Assembly: GCA_947184155.2 (NCBI GenBank)
Contig: CAMXCT020001675.1
Span: forward strand, 62,001-126,000
Reading direction: 5' to 3'
DNA: 64,000 bases
DNA from: Cladocopium goreaui
Lineage: Eukaryota > Sar > Dinophyceae > Suessiales > Symbiodiniaceae
Shown here one piece after another: positions 7,517-21,900 of this stretch (position 1 is its first letter; every line of letters starts with the position of its first letter). Below the pieces are notes generated by a model. The model was not told the origin of the DNA, searched no databases, and worked only from the letters and a program-made list of their open reading frames with translations. The position numbers and the translations under genes are program-made.

Positions 7517-9875
7517 CTGACGAATCCCAGTTGGGATCCCATTTGGGATCCCAAGGGTTGAAGGGAACCATCGATCACACAATTGGGAGAGTTTCTGTAG
7601 TCTCAAGCATCAGTTTTAAGCATCGACCACCCAATTTCACCAATCCCCAGTTTGTGAATCGAAAATAACGCTTCAACTCACTGAATTTCACTCAAAAGAG
7701 TCGATAGGTTGGGAATGCATCATGGAATTACCATGGCTTTCCATAGTTGGGGGTGCATTCTTGGGAAACGGTTTTCATTGGGTGAATTGATGTAAGCCAT
7801 ATCTGGGCGCCATTCATCCAAGGGGATGTTCATAGGTGCCATGGTCTCATAGGGATTGTCATACACCCACTATGCTTGGAATGGATGACCATACCCCATT
7901 TTTACCAGCTAACTTGACCATGGCACATGTGGCTATGGAATCGGATTATCTAAACACTTTGGTTCCGGGCATTCTGTCCATATGTGTCTATATACCTACA
8001 AAGACCCACTATTTCCCACTGGAAATATTGGGGGATGGTCATGGTCATAAAACTGGTTATAGTAGAAGTGTTCCATTAGTCATTAGACCCATGATCGTCT
8101 GATCCAGGTTCATGATCCCAAAAAATATACCCAGTAAACATCGATAAACATCAAGCAACCACCACTTTATTGAAGATGTATAGATGGTGACACCCCTTGG
8201 TGTATAGATATCCCATTTGTTCATATATTGGGGTTACCCTCTGATTATTTAACATAGCTATGGAAAATCACCATGTCTAATAGGTGGATCATCCTTTTTT
8301 ATCATCTATTGCTATGGGCCATGGCTTCCATTGCTATTTGAAATACTCAGAGGATGACCCCAAGATACATCAAACATCAACAAACCTCCATCATCGATCA
8401 AATAATCAACCATAGATTGATATAGATACATCATGATACATCAAACAATCAAGATACATGAAACATCAACCAGTATATGATGGAGTCATGGAGGTTTGTT
8501 GATTATAATTGATGTTAAGATACTGGTATATAGTATAATATAGTATAATATAATATAATATTATATTATATTATATTATATAATATTATATTATATTATA
8601 TTATATTATATATATATATATTTGTTGATTATAATTAAGATACATCAACTAATCAACCAGGATCCACTGGATCGCCCATCTCCTGGTATGCCCTGCTGGT
8701 CTCGCCCGCAATGAGGCCACTGCCCTGGAGGTTCTCAACGCCAATGCCGCCCCTCCGGGATGACCCGGGGGTGACCCGGAATAGAAACCAATCGAAACTG
8801 AACAAAACGTGGGATTCAACCGATTCAAGCAACCAAAAAATCTTGATTTTAAGATGATTCAAGCAGCAAAAACTTGAAACTTCGTCAAAGAGAAAAGGCT
8901 ATGATCGGGGTGATATGTTCTGGTCTTTGGAACCAAAAATTAGACCTCACCGGCTGGGGCAAGTCATGTAGATGTACCGAAGTAGGGGGGTGAACATCAA
9001 CCAACATCTGCCTGGGGGCCCCAGGGGGGGCCCAGGGGGGCACCACCAGCGCGGCCAAGGCACTTGGTACTCTTCATGCCCTCTCCGATGATGGCATCCA
9101 GGACGTAACGTTCCTCGCCGCCCTGCTGGATCTTGTGCACCTGATGGATGGATGGCTGGATAGATAGATAGATTAGAAATATAGATATAGTATGATATAG
9201 TATGATAATGTCTGATAATGTCTGATCATGTCTGATACTCATTTCAAATAGGACAACACGATGGAAAAGTAATGGTTTTTCCAAACCACTGGCCAGTTTT
9301 GGAGAATTTGGGGGATGTCGCTGATCATTTGCGCCTTACTCTGTTGGCAATTTTACATGGAAGCTGGTGATACAAAGAACAACTGCACCAATGCAACCAA
9401 AGTTAAATCATTCAAATGATTTGCCCCATACTAACTAAAGTTAAATCATTAGAATGACTGGCCCCGTACTATAATATATGTGACCATATGTGACCCATAC
9501 TACTTTTTTCACAAATAGAGTTTCGATCAACCCGATGCGAAAGACTGGCCGCGGTGCCGCACCTCCACGCTGCCGGGGGGCAGCTTCTCATAGTCTGCCT
9601 TTAAGAGGTAGAGGTACTCGAAGCCTCACCAACTGGGACAGAGGTCGACATGGCGACTGGCATCCCATGATGATCAGTACTTAAAAATAATCGTGACCAT
9701 ACTAAAGATGGCGATAATAGTGAAGAGAGTAATAAGGACCATAATCATGATAATATTGATGATGTTTTTTTTAGTAGTTGTTATTATATGTTATTATTAT
9801 ATGTTATTATTCTTATTACATAATATATCTCATTTTAATATGATTTATATAATAGCAATAGCTAATAACAATCGC

Positions 9876-9951
<76 letters not shown>

Positions 9952-12900
9952 GGCACTATTTCCATAACCATCACCATGCAGACCCCACTGCGCCTTTGCC
10001 GCAATCCTTGGGATCGATCCACTGAACCTGCAGAAATTTAACGGCTCTTCCAAAGAGGCAATGGGTCAGTTGGACCGGGATTTTACAGGGAAAAAAAAAG
10101 TGTTTTCCATTATTATCATTGATAAGTTGGTGAATCATTGATGTTAATGGTAATAATATTGCTTAACATCAATGGTAATGATTTAACATAAATGGCAATG
10201 GTCAACATCAATGATAAGTTGGTAAATCATTACCATTACCGTTATGGTTATCATCATCCCACCATCATCATCACCATCAATTTATGGAAGGTTTCCGTAG
10301 TTCTTCCCCTAAGATCAAATCTGGCAACCTCAAAAACCAGATCCTTCTGGCGTATCTCCACAGTTTCTTTTCAAGCGTGCCCTTTCAAAGAGGGATAAAC
10401 CATGACTGGTTGGTGATTTTAACCATCTTGAAAAATATGAGTTCGTCAATGGGGAGGATTATCCCTTTTCTATGAAATGGAAAATACAATTCATGTTCCA
10501 AACCACCAACCAGATGATATACATCTCCAACCAGGCTAGGGAAGTTAGGGAAGAGCAGCAATGACCCGCGTTTTCGCCTTGTAGAGAGGCTTCAATTCTT
10601 CCACCAGGCCAACTCGGGCACCTTGGATGCTGGCCCTTTAAGGGCACCTCCAAACAGCATGGCTATCGGTATCTGGGCTGTCAAGACATGGCATATGTGG
10701 CATATGGTTTATGGTCATCATGGTCATCCCACAGAGTGTGGATTAGTTCCTAATGGATTGATGACCATCCCCCAATCTGGATATATATATATAATGTGTA
10801 CTCCCAGTTTTGACTATGAGTTTTGCCTGATGTTTTTTGGGAGAAAAACACAAAAATCTGAAGGTGAATCATCATTTCAGTTTTGTTCACCATTGGAATG
10901 GCCATTTTATGGGCTAAATCCCCCACTGTCGGACCACTGTCAGACCAGCCAGGGCTCCGGGCCGCTGTTGCAGGAGACATAGATCCGGGGCAGGCCAAGC
11001 ACACGTGCCAGCTCGGACGCCTGCAGCAGGGGGGCAAAGCTGTAACTTGGGTTTTAAACTTTGAGTTGGATAAGTTGGTAAAACAAACATAAACAAACAA
11101 TTAAAGTTGGGAAAACAATGTGTCGCTGTCACATCAAACTTTTTGGGCACATCTTCAATTTCGACGTTCATATCGAATTTCATAAGCTCCCTGAACAAGC
11201 TTAACACATCCTTATTCAATCTTATTCATCACCAATGATGTGTCGTTTTCCAGCGCTTCTGGTCACCCAACAGACGCCTTTTGGAAGAACTGGTCCTCGC
11301 GGACTCCAAAGGAGCCAGCCTTCAAAGCCAGTGGTGGCAGGTCATGAGATGCCAAGAGTGGGAATCCAAATGCACCAAACTCGACATATATATAATATAT
11401 ATATAATGACATATATATATATATATGCATTACATTACGTCCACCCTTCTTGTCCCTTCAAAGCGCACTTTTGTGCCCGGGCCAAGGTGCCCCCTGTCAA
11501 AAGGCTGTACACAGCCACCCTTAAGCGCTTAAGGTGACTGAAGGAAAAGAAAACCACCAGGCTTTGTCACGATGGAGGAGCCCGGGGAAGGAAGGGGGGA
11601 AGCCAAAAGCTCAGGGTGGACCACCATTCATGCATGCCCTCCCAGGTCTGGAGAAAACATGCATTACATTACGTCCACCCTTCTTGTCCCTTCAAAGCGC
11701 ACTTTTGTGCCCGGGCCAAGGTGCCCCCTGTCAAAAGGCTGTACACAGCCACCCTTAAGCGCTTAAGGTGACTGAAGGAAAAGAAAACCACCAGGCTTTG
11801 TCACTCCTCCCCCTCCACGCGTCCCAGCCCGGCAGCCTTAAAGCACAGCTTGGCTGCGCGGACTCGAGCAACAGCAGTGGAAGGGAGTTGGATTCGAGTC
11901 AACTCCTGCAAAGCCTGGTCCAAATACAACCTAGCAGTTGAAACATTCTGCCACCTCCCTTTGATGAGAAGCTGTTCAAAAGTCATGCCTTCCTTGTAGG
12001 CGGACGTAGCTCCTCCTCTTCTAAGAGAGTATGGTAAATAGTGAAATGAATTCAGACCTAAGTGGTCGACGACCTCCTTCCACACTGCACGGTACTTTGC
12101 CGGCGCTGTGTCCACAAGGCGTTCTGTGCCATTTTTATTCTTGCAGAGAAAGTGGAGGCATGCTTTAGCACACCGCTCGTAGATCAACACCTTCTCTGCA
12201 GTCAGGAGATTGCGCTTTGCAGTTTTGGTGTCATAGAGGAATATGATGGAAGGCTGGTTTGCTTTGCGCGCCAAGACCACATCTGATCTTTGCAAGGCAA
12301 ACATCTCTCCCGTCCGCAGGAGTCCAGCGAATCCAACCACGGTCAGACAGGCCAGATCTTCCCATTTCCACTTCCAAAACACCCCAGCAAACGCCAGCAA
12401 CAAGGAGGGGTCTAACGGAGTGGCACGCCTTGGCTGTTCAATTTTCTGCCACAACCCCATCAATTTCCAAGCATTCTTAAGCCTCCCTTTTGCATCAGGG
12501 GCGAAGTGCTGGATGGCAGCTATAGCATAGCTACCTTGAGAACGCGATTCACCATCCTCCCAAAGCATCTCTACAAAGGACGACAAAATGTCATCCAGAT
12601 TGTCTTGCCTCAGCAGCATCTGAGGACTTAAATTCACATACTTGGCCACTTCCTCGAGAGAGTGGTGGTAACGCTCTCGCGTGCAAGGTGAAATCTTTTG
12701 GTCTCCCAGCCGTCCAATCTTTTGCCTCTCTTTCTTCCTCTCTGCCTTGGTTTCCCGATGGGGGATCACTTTAGCCATACTTTCTTGATGGCCCATCTGC
12801 CGGGTTTAACCGGCTACTGATCCACGCCCAAAGGGGGTACAAGTTCAGGCAGAGGCAGAGAGAGGCTACTTTTCTCAGCAATCGATTGATCCGGCGGGAC

Positions 12901-15900
12901 GACGACCGGCCCTTTGTCAGCACTGCCAGGACGATTTGCGAGTCAGACAGGTGCATGAACCGGCAACTGTGAAACGCCGTGCTACGGCTCCTCCACTCAA
13001 GCGTCCGCAGCACGGCCCTGAGCTCAAGGAGGTTGATATGTTCTCGCTTGCTCCAGCGATAGGCTTGAGCCGTTCTCCAGAGCCACCTCCGCGGGTCAAT
13101 GCTCGTCCTCTTGACAGCATCTGGCCGATATACCACGCCTAGATCCAGGCGAATGTCTGACCCTCGAAACTCACATCGTCGAAGGTACTGATGGATCAAC
13201 CTCACACTGAGTGGGTCTGGACCATCCTTTGCTTGGCCTTGCCCGCACATGCGCAACCACTCTGCATTACGTGGCGCACCATCTTGGCTCATCGCCTCCT
13301 CCTCCAACTCAAGTTCTTGCAGGCTCGAACTCATCGCCTGCTTCTCCTTCAGCAGCAGCCCTCCAAAGTCGCTGAATGCCTTTTCGCTCATCTCCTTATG
13401 CCATCGCTCCACAATGGCCTTTGCACCCATTGGATCAGTGCGAACTCCAGCTGACCACAGCCACAGGTCAATCAGGCATGCCACTGTCACGGCGTGGAAA
13501 CTGTTGCCCAGGGCAGCACAGCGTGCTACCTCCTGTTGCTCCATCTCAAAATCGGAACCAGGCTCTTTCTTGAAAAGCCCGAGCGTGTACCCGGTCGGGT
13601 AACCCATCAGCCTTTCTCTTTCAGACGCTGAGGCCACCCGCTTCTTGTTTGAGTCCTTCTTTGATTCAAACAAGAAGTCCTCTTTGTAAGTGTAGGGAGG
13701 GTACTTCATCTTGTCCTCCTTCCACCTTTTCAAGGTGGCCTCGTCGCATCCATCAATTCCCGCCGGGCACACCGGGGGCCTGCTCCGAGGAATGGCCCTC
13801 GTAAATGTAGGCAGCCTCTTTTCTTCATCCTGGTTTCCAGCGGCCCACAGCCATCCCTCATCACAGAAGAATTCCATGGGCTCCAGCTCCTCCTCAAAGC
13901 AAAGCTCGTCCCAGAGTGCATAGTGCGCCTTCGTATAACTCGAATGGTCCTCCAGGTCAGCGTTGCTCCAGTACAACCGGGGCCTTCGAACCCGAGACAA
14001 CCCGCTCGAGCAAACTCGAAGTGGAGGCGCACCCAGCTCCTCTGTCATTTCCTCCACATCAGCTTCATCACCAACCACATTCTCAAGGAAGTTCAGGTTC
14101 CAGACTTCCATCTCACCACATATATCAGCAATCCACCCAAAGATCTCACACAGGCGGTAAAACAGCTTCGACCTGGGATCTTCGAGGTGTTTCCTGTTGG
14201 CCGAGAGCTGCGACAAGCCTTGGCATGGGGACCCGCCCCCTGCAATCACGCCTGTCAACCCAGGCACTCCTCTAATGGCCTTTTCCAGCTCCTTCTTGGT
14301 GACCTTCTGGATGTCGCTCATCAGATCGCACCCTGGCCACCGTACAGCGTTTAGCCGCCTGCAATCCGGGTCATTTTCCACCACCAAAAGGTGGGCCACT
14401 TTCACATCAGCCAACTGAAGGGCACGGGAAAGTCCCCCTATCCCAGCGAAGAAATCAATTGCCAGGACCACTTGAGGCCCATCCACATTCACCTCTTCTT
14501 CTGGAGGCTCCTCCCAGCCCTCTTTAATGGCCAGTACCTCCTTCAATCCTTGCTGGGACAATTTGTGCCCATACACCATTCCGCCACCGGTTTCGCTGGC
14601 GTCCGAGGCTGTCACCAGTTCATGCAGCCTTGCCCTCAGATCCGTCCTTCTCAGCGGTTGCAGAAGTCCACTGAGCAATACCTCTTCCACTGATTTCAGC
14701 CCTAGTTCCACCATGGGGGAACCCTGGGCCACATCCTTCCAGAGGTAGTCAAATACCCCAAAGAGGGGACGTCTGAACTGCATTGTGTGGACCTCCTTTC
14801 CCAGAAAGACCTGAAGGGCTTTTCTTGGTACTCGTTCCTGGCGCAACAGCCAAAACCCCAACGAGAGGTTCTCCAGCGCACGTTTCGTGGATCCTTTCAA
14901 GACCCCTTTTTCTCCATCAACCACGGCCCCAAGTTTTTCGGCCGCTTCATTCCTTACCAGTGCCTTTTCCTTTGACACTGGAATTCCCCAGTGCTGGTAA
15001 GCCCTTCTCAGGCGCTCCTGCTCAGCCGAGGGTTTTCCTTCCAGCTCCTTGGCGACGCGTTTGTCCAGGATCTCAACCAGCGTCGTATCATCCAAGTAAA
15101 GCGACCACATCGATCGCTCCAGTTCCAGGTCTGGGAATTCCGCGTCCCGCCTGATCTCACACGCCCCCAGGAGGCCGGCTCCCCCTGACAAAGGTGATCT
15201 GAGGGCCAATCGTCGGTGGGCATGCTGAAGAACCCCCACCGCCGAGGCCCAGCCCATGGGCAATACCCTAGCCCCCAGGTATACTGAACCCGGCCGGCTA
15301 ATGCCCAGTGATGTCCATGGCACCTTCTCACCGAAGCACATCATCCGTGACCATCCTGGGGGCAATGCGAACAAATAAAAAGCAGCTACAAGGTCTTCTG
15401 CCGAGACCCTCAGTACGCTGCTGTTCGGGAGAACGATATGTTGCAGTGCCGGGGCACCGGTCAACTTCCGAACGTCTCCTTCAAGGATCCGAGTGGCAGC
15501 GTTGACCGCTCTGAAATCCATTATGAGTCGGAGGATCGGGCGCTCGTCCTCTAGGAATTTGCCTGGCTTGACCACGCCGAATGCGCCGTTGCAGATGGGC
15601 TTGCCTTTGATTTCCAAAGGACTTTCAACTGGCTCCACCAATCCACGGGTATAAAGTTCCTTGGCTATCAGTTGCCACTGCTCTGGGCTGGCGTGCACCT
15701 TGGGTTTCGGCAGGTCTTCCGGCATCTCCTCCTCCTTCAGCACATTGCCCTCAGGGTTCATAAGCTTTTCTCTCAACTCCCCATCGCAGAGCTCCACCAA
15801 GGGGACACTACCCCCGAAGCCTGGAGGAGGAAGCCCAGGCAAGATCTGCGCCAGGGTCAACTGGTGGGCTTTCTCAACAATCTCACCCTGATATGAGATC

Positions 15901-18900
15901 CGGACGTCACCCAACTTCTTTCCCCACTCACCCAGGGTAGGTGACCTGGGTACTTTTTCTTGGGTTTCCGACCGGTCATCAACGAAATCGCGCACCACAT
16001 CCCATATCCTATCCAGGGCCATCTGCTGAGCCTTTGAAGGTCCTCCTCGATGAACTTTTCCAGAATTGCCACCTCCGGTCCAAAGGGCATTGATGCCGGT
16101 CACAACCAGCCCATGCCACAATAGCATACCACTCCGACGGATCTGCTTTGCCGCTTTCTCTTTGTTCTGCTTCTTGGCCCCCCAGCTTCCAGCAAGTCGC
16201 CGAAACTCGCCCTCATTGAAAAGCTTCTCCATCTCCGCTCTTGCATCAGGTAAAAGCGGTAAAGGAAGAATCCCCCTTTGTCTCCTTCCTGAATCACCGT
16301 CGTCTGGCCCGGGCTGCAAAACCTGATGCAAGTAGCTGCCTAACGGCGTACCACTGCGCCATACGCTGAGGGCCAGCAGCGCCCCTGTCTGGGCCACACT
16401 CAGTCCTCCAGTCTCCTCAGTCTCCAACCATCGTTTGAACATCTCCAGACTCGACTCGGCCTCCTTCTCGGGGCTCACAGTCTCGAAGCTCTCTTTATCA
16501 GTCAAGACTTCGGGGGGGTTGGACTCCTCTCGCTCCTCTTCTCCCCTTCCTTGGGTCTCGAGTCCTTTCCTCCTCCTTTTCCTCCCCCCTTCTTTCCCTT
16601 TCCGCCCTTCTTGAACGGCCTCGTCCTCCACTTGCCTTTTCCTTTCGCCTTCCCCTCGCTCTCGGGGCTCTCCTTCTCGGCCGCATTCTTCTCTCCGATC
16701 ATCAGTGGCTTCTCGTTGAAAACCACCCGGCGATGGTCGCTCTCCCTCAGGGCCGCTGGCCGACTTGACCTGGGTGGCGTCACGGTGCCCTCCACCTGCC
16801 GGGCACCGCCGCCGAGTCCCTATTTGTCGCCCTTCCTCCCCTTCAGCGTCATCTCTTTCAGCTTGTTTGCTGAGATCTCCATCCGAGCCGTCCGACGCCT
16901 CTCGGCTTCTGTTGTCAGACTGGCTGCATGGGGAGGGATCAGCTCTTGATGTTTCGCCGAGTGCCATCCTTGATCCACCAGCGAGGTTTCCACCGCCTTC
17001 AGTCTCTGCATGAGAAGGTCGCCCAGCTCCCCCAGCTGCCCCTGAATGAGCATGTCGATGGCTCGACCTAAGGTCAGCAGCTCCCTGTGATTGCGGACCC
17101 CGATGGTCCCTGGAGGATGCTGGGTGAGCACCACTTGACTGACGTAGGCCATCATTCGATGGCTCATCCACGTGTCGGTGCCGCCTTCTTCGCCGGGTGC
17201 CCTCTCGGCTAAATAGCGGGCCATTTCCTCCATCCCTTTCTTCAGAAGGGCCCCGGGGTTTTTCCTGCTTTGCCGCCACATCTCGACCTCCCCCCGGGTA
17301 GAGGGCTCTCGAAAACTTCGTGACGACCCTGATGAGTCAGATCTTTCATGCCACTTTTCACCAGGGCTTGAAGACCGCTTACGCCTCCTTCGCCGGCGTC
17401 CTCTGCTCCGGCTTCGCCCTCTGTCAGGCCGCCTTCTCTGATCCTGCCGTTCCTTGTCAGCCAGAGCAGCTCTCCTCTCTGCGGCCTTTCTCTCCAGCAT
17501 CAACCCTACTAAGCCCTTTGGATGAACCTCAGGCCGGCCTCCTTCATTCTTCTTTCTTTTCTCCACCTGAGCCTCCTCCTCAGCTTCACCAGCTTCGGCA
17601 AGTGCCTTGTCCAAACCCGTTGGATCAGCCCCCCTAGCCCCACCCGGGGGCCCCGGAGGGTTTGGTGGCTCCGGCACCTTTGCGGCAAAATTGGACACCC
17701 AGTTGTTCACCGCCATGAGTGCCACTTCCTTGGAGTAGTCGTGCTCCATCATGACCATGGGGTTCGTCATGCGCCACCGCTCCAAGTGCACCATCTCCCG
17801 CCTGTCGCCTCTGCCCAAGCGAGCCGTGCACTGGGACCTCTTTGACCCGCACAGGTGATATATCCCTTTGCCCTCCTGCAGTTCATGTTGGGCATACCAG
17901 TCATAGTAGGGATCGGACGCTCTCAGGTGGACACCTCTAAGTGTCCCCAACGCATAGTCATCCCAGTCTAGCAGCCTTATAATGGCTTTGCCCTGTGCTC
18001 GCCCTCTGGCGTCATAGCACTCGTACTCCATGATGCCGTCACGGTTCATCACGCGTCGGGCATAGTCCAAGACATTTCCAGGATGCGTTGCAGCATCAAC
18101 CCAAGCCAGGTCTTCAGGCTGCAGGCCATTGGTGATGAGGCCTGTCCAATCCCCAAGGGTCCCTCCTTTTGCCAAAAGGCTCTGTTTTGCCGCCTCCATC
18201 TCCTTTATCCTTACCCAGGACCTTGAGGCTCAAGCCCCAAGGGATAGGGATTCAAATCCCCCTCCCAGGTCTCTTTCCTCCTCCTGATCGCAGCCAGTAC
18301 CGTTTAGCAACCACGGTTGGCCTGCCTTCAAGAGAAGGCCTGGCCACCCCTGGCTCCAAACCCTGCAGGTCAGGGAGGACCCCCTATCTCCGGAGAGACC
18401 TGGGAGCCTCCACTGACCCGCCACGCACGTAAGAGGGTCTGGCCCACCCTAACCTCACGAGAGGTCCAGGGAGGCCTTCCCCCCACACTGAAGCCAAAAG
18501 CTCAGGGTGGACCACCATTCATGCATGCCCTCCCAGGTCTGGAGAAAACATACACATTTAAATGACTTAAAATAATTTAGTGAATGTTTAAATGAAAATA
18601 ATTAAACAAACAAAGTGGTAGGAAAATCATGGGTTGCTGGATAAAGTTGAACCAAAAAAGACTGTCTAAACTAAACACTTTTCTTTGAACCAAACTGCCA
18701 CATGTTTGCCACCTGGAAGGTCACATCATTGGCAAGGAGAATCAGGTCACGTCCTGCGGCGTGGGGGCTCAACCAATTTTTAGATCCTAAGGTCCTAAGT
18801 TGCTGGCGACATGATGCTAGATCTGGATCATCCTAAATCCAACTGTACACCCCGTTCGTCACGAAATAGATGGGTACCCTCTGGTAATTTAACATAGCTA

Positions 18901-21900
18901 TTGAAAATGGCCATTTATAGTGAGTTTTCCCATTAAAAATGTTGATTTTCCATAGCTATGTTAGTTTACCAGAGGGTAGATCATAAACCACTTCTGAGGA
19001 TATCTCCAGGGCCACATCAACAAGCGGAGGCTACCGTCCTTCAGGGTACTCCGGGGTCTTCAAGGTCAGTTTCCAGGCCAGCATTCCTACGTCGTTGCTG
19101 CCTGCAATGGGCTCGCAACATGACCCAACCCTAAGGAGTTACCACTGTTCAACCACCAAAAGTGGGGTTGTCCCCAAATAATATGGATATGGATGATAAA
19201 CGACTGGATTCTTGGGGTACCCCGCTTGCAGACAAACCAGAGTGATGTTTAACCCCCCACAGCACCCCCCACATATTGCAAAATGCAAGCAGCCCTCATT
19301 TGTGAGGACTTGTGTGTGTCATCACCATTTCCCTCGCTCTTCAAGAGCCATTAACTGAGCTAGGTCGCTTCAAAACAAGTCACCCACAGCTGCCATCAAT
19401 GGGCCATCAAAATCTTCCAATACCAGAGATTTAGATCTCCAACAGTTCATCCAGCATCAAGCCACCTGACTGAGAACTCTACGACGGCGCCGCCTTCAGC
19501 ACGCTCCATCTCCACCAACTCCATCTTGGACCAATCCATGACCTTGGTCAATCCCTCGTGGCATCAAGAATGATAGGTCTATAGGTCCACAAATTCGAAG
19601 GGGAACCAACAGCTTTGGGGCCCCATAGCCCCAATCAATTCCAATCAGCAAGAGCACACGATGGACAGGAGCAATATATACTTACCTCATCTCTACCCAT
19701 CTTGACTCAAAAAATGCCAATCTAGCGGTTGGTCATATCGTCATATCCCCATTTTTGGTGGGTTCAATCACCATCCCCTTGGTGCCCTCGGTCCCCAAGA
19801 TGTTTCAAAATGCCCATCTAACGGTGGCTCATCCCCGAGGCCCAAGCCAGTTCCACCACGGACAAGATATCCTTTGGCATTGCCTCAGGCACCTGCAAGC
19901 CGTGGCGCCATAGGGATCCCAGGCAGTTGTGCTTGGGAAAACAAAAAAACATCGGACAAGACAACAATTTGTCTACACCCTGTCTGTTGTAGATTTAGGC
20001 TGTCCTTATTGTTACAGTATTCAATAAGTGTTTGTTATTCTAGGTTCTCCTCACTTCTTGCCGGCCTGAATTCAGCAAAAACGCTGACACACATTTAGTA
20101 GCTGGTGCTCCACAGTATCAACTTGAAACGGGCCGACCTCTCCTTGGAGGATCAGAGGGGCTATAGGTGACATGGATATCCGAAATAATCGACCCTGCCC
20201 GCGAAACAACAAGAACCTTTCAAAAAACATCACAAAACATCAAATTCATGAATAGTCAATTTGAGAACCCATCCATTCCCATGATGTTTATCGGGAATAG
20301 TCAATCACTTGATGTGTTTATCCATCTATTCCCCATCTTTTTTGCTGGGAATAATTGAGATTGAAGCCATCCATTGATCCAACGGCACCTGAGACGGCAC
20401 CGTGGGCGCTCCTCTCCTTGGGTTTCCATGGGTCATTGGGGGATCCCCATGATGATGGATGGTTTATTTCATGGAAAATCCATGAAAATCCTATGTTTTT
20501 AATGGATGATTTGGGGGTTTTGGAAACCCCTTTTTGCTATAGTTGTAATAGTTGTAATATGTTCGTAAGTCTTCTCTGGTGTATTTACGGTCGCTATAAT
20601 TGTAGTTGCTATTGATGATTATAGTTGAAATTGTTTATGTATGACTATCCATGGAATCTGGCCGAATTTGGCTATGTAACCTCCGAAAGGAAAGAATGGT
20701 TTCTCAGTTTTTTTTTCGGTGTCGCCCTCAAAAAGGTAGTTCCCAACCTAAAGCAAAAAACGTGATCTGGAGACGATAGGTGGGTAGTAGATTCGTAAAT
20801 GTATGTTTGTCCCACAATTGAGGATACAATCCCGTTACTATCCACGCACAATTCATCAATCATCTGTGGATTTGTAGATCATTCCCTTCAGAAATCGCTG
20901 GGATGTTCAGGCTGGTTTGAAGAATCGCCATTGGATGATATCTGGCTCCAGAAAAGATGGATCTATTTTGCGGCATTCCATGGATCCCAAGATGCTTCAT
21001 CTCCATTGTTTACGGCCACATCTCCATTGTTTGAGGATGAAATCCCCAGGTTTTTCATGGATAGCTCCCATTGTTCATGGTCAAAGCCCCGTTGTTTACC
21101 TTTTGATTATTTAACATAGCCATGGAAGCCATGGCCCGTTTATAGATGATAAACACGATGATTTACCTGTACCTATCGAACATGGGTGGCTTTCCATAGT
21201 ACCAAAGGGTCAATAATATTGGAGGTTTTCTTCCAACTCATCCATCAAAAAAACCGAATTTGGATTCTAAACCAAGCATTTTTGGGGATCCCAAGTGAAA
21301 AAAATGATGATGATTTACATTGATTTACCCTCTGGTAATTTAACATAGCTATTGAAAATGGCCATAGAAATAATGGATTTTCCCATTAAAAATGGTGGAT
21401 CTTTCCATAGTTATGTTAGTTTACCAGAGGGTACCTGTACAAAAATGATGATCCCATGGATTTTCCATGGTTTTTCCATAGGATTTTCCTTCTCAAAATG
21501 GGATCCGTCCCATGGATCCCATGGCCGCGCATACCAAGCGTCATGGAGCGGGGGGAGGGGCTGCGGCGTCGCGCTCCACCACCGCGAACTGGCACAAGAG
21601 ACCCATCCCCCCCGTTGATGAATTCTAACCTAATTAGGATAACCTAATAGGGGCTGACTTATTAACCTAATAGGTTTGTTAACTTATTAACTAATTAGGA
21701 TATTAAGCCATGTAATAGTTGGCGTTTCTTAATATGTTTCATCGTATTAATAGTTGGATATTAACCAATATATCCAATATTGATGAATATATCATCAACT
21801 CATCAATTGGCGCATTTGGCTATAGGGTGAATCATGATCAACATCCCGGAATGGCTAAAATCTGTGGTCCCTTCTGGGGCTTACTTACCATGTTTGACCC

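Larger units (their letters stand above)
11425..18551 (-). mobile_element. DIRS-type tyrosine-recombinase retrotransposon with split direct repeats
   Basis: In the minus orientation the order is A1 (18551-18490), gag, RT/RNase H with a DNA methyltransferase, tyrosine recombinase, B1 (11804-11659), A2 (11660-11599), B2 (11570-11425). A1-ORFs-B1-A2-B2 is the split-direct-repeat layout of DIRS-order elements (PAT/Ngaro-like), which integrate through a circular intermediate without an integrase. A1/A2 (62 bp) and B1/B2 (146 bp) look identical by eye, so insertion is probably recent. The element lies in the ACC intron between exons 18753-18713 and 11319-11278, in the same orientation as ACC. The only clear defect is one in-frame stop in gag. 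Confidence 0.85.

Noticed and set aside
9693..10053. His-rich and Asp-rich ORFs (also at 41672-41941 and 47508-47772)
   Set aside because: Pure CAT/ATG trinucleotide repeats; real ACC exons nearby use other frames.
16820..17279. N-terminal 150 residues of the long pol ORF
   Set aside because: This stretch overlaps gag in a shifted frame and is Arg/Ser/Gly-rich nonsense; it is a shadow of gag and pol sense starts later.
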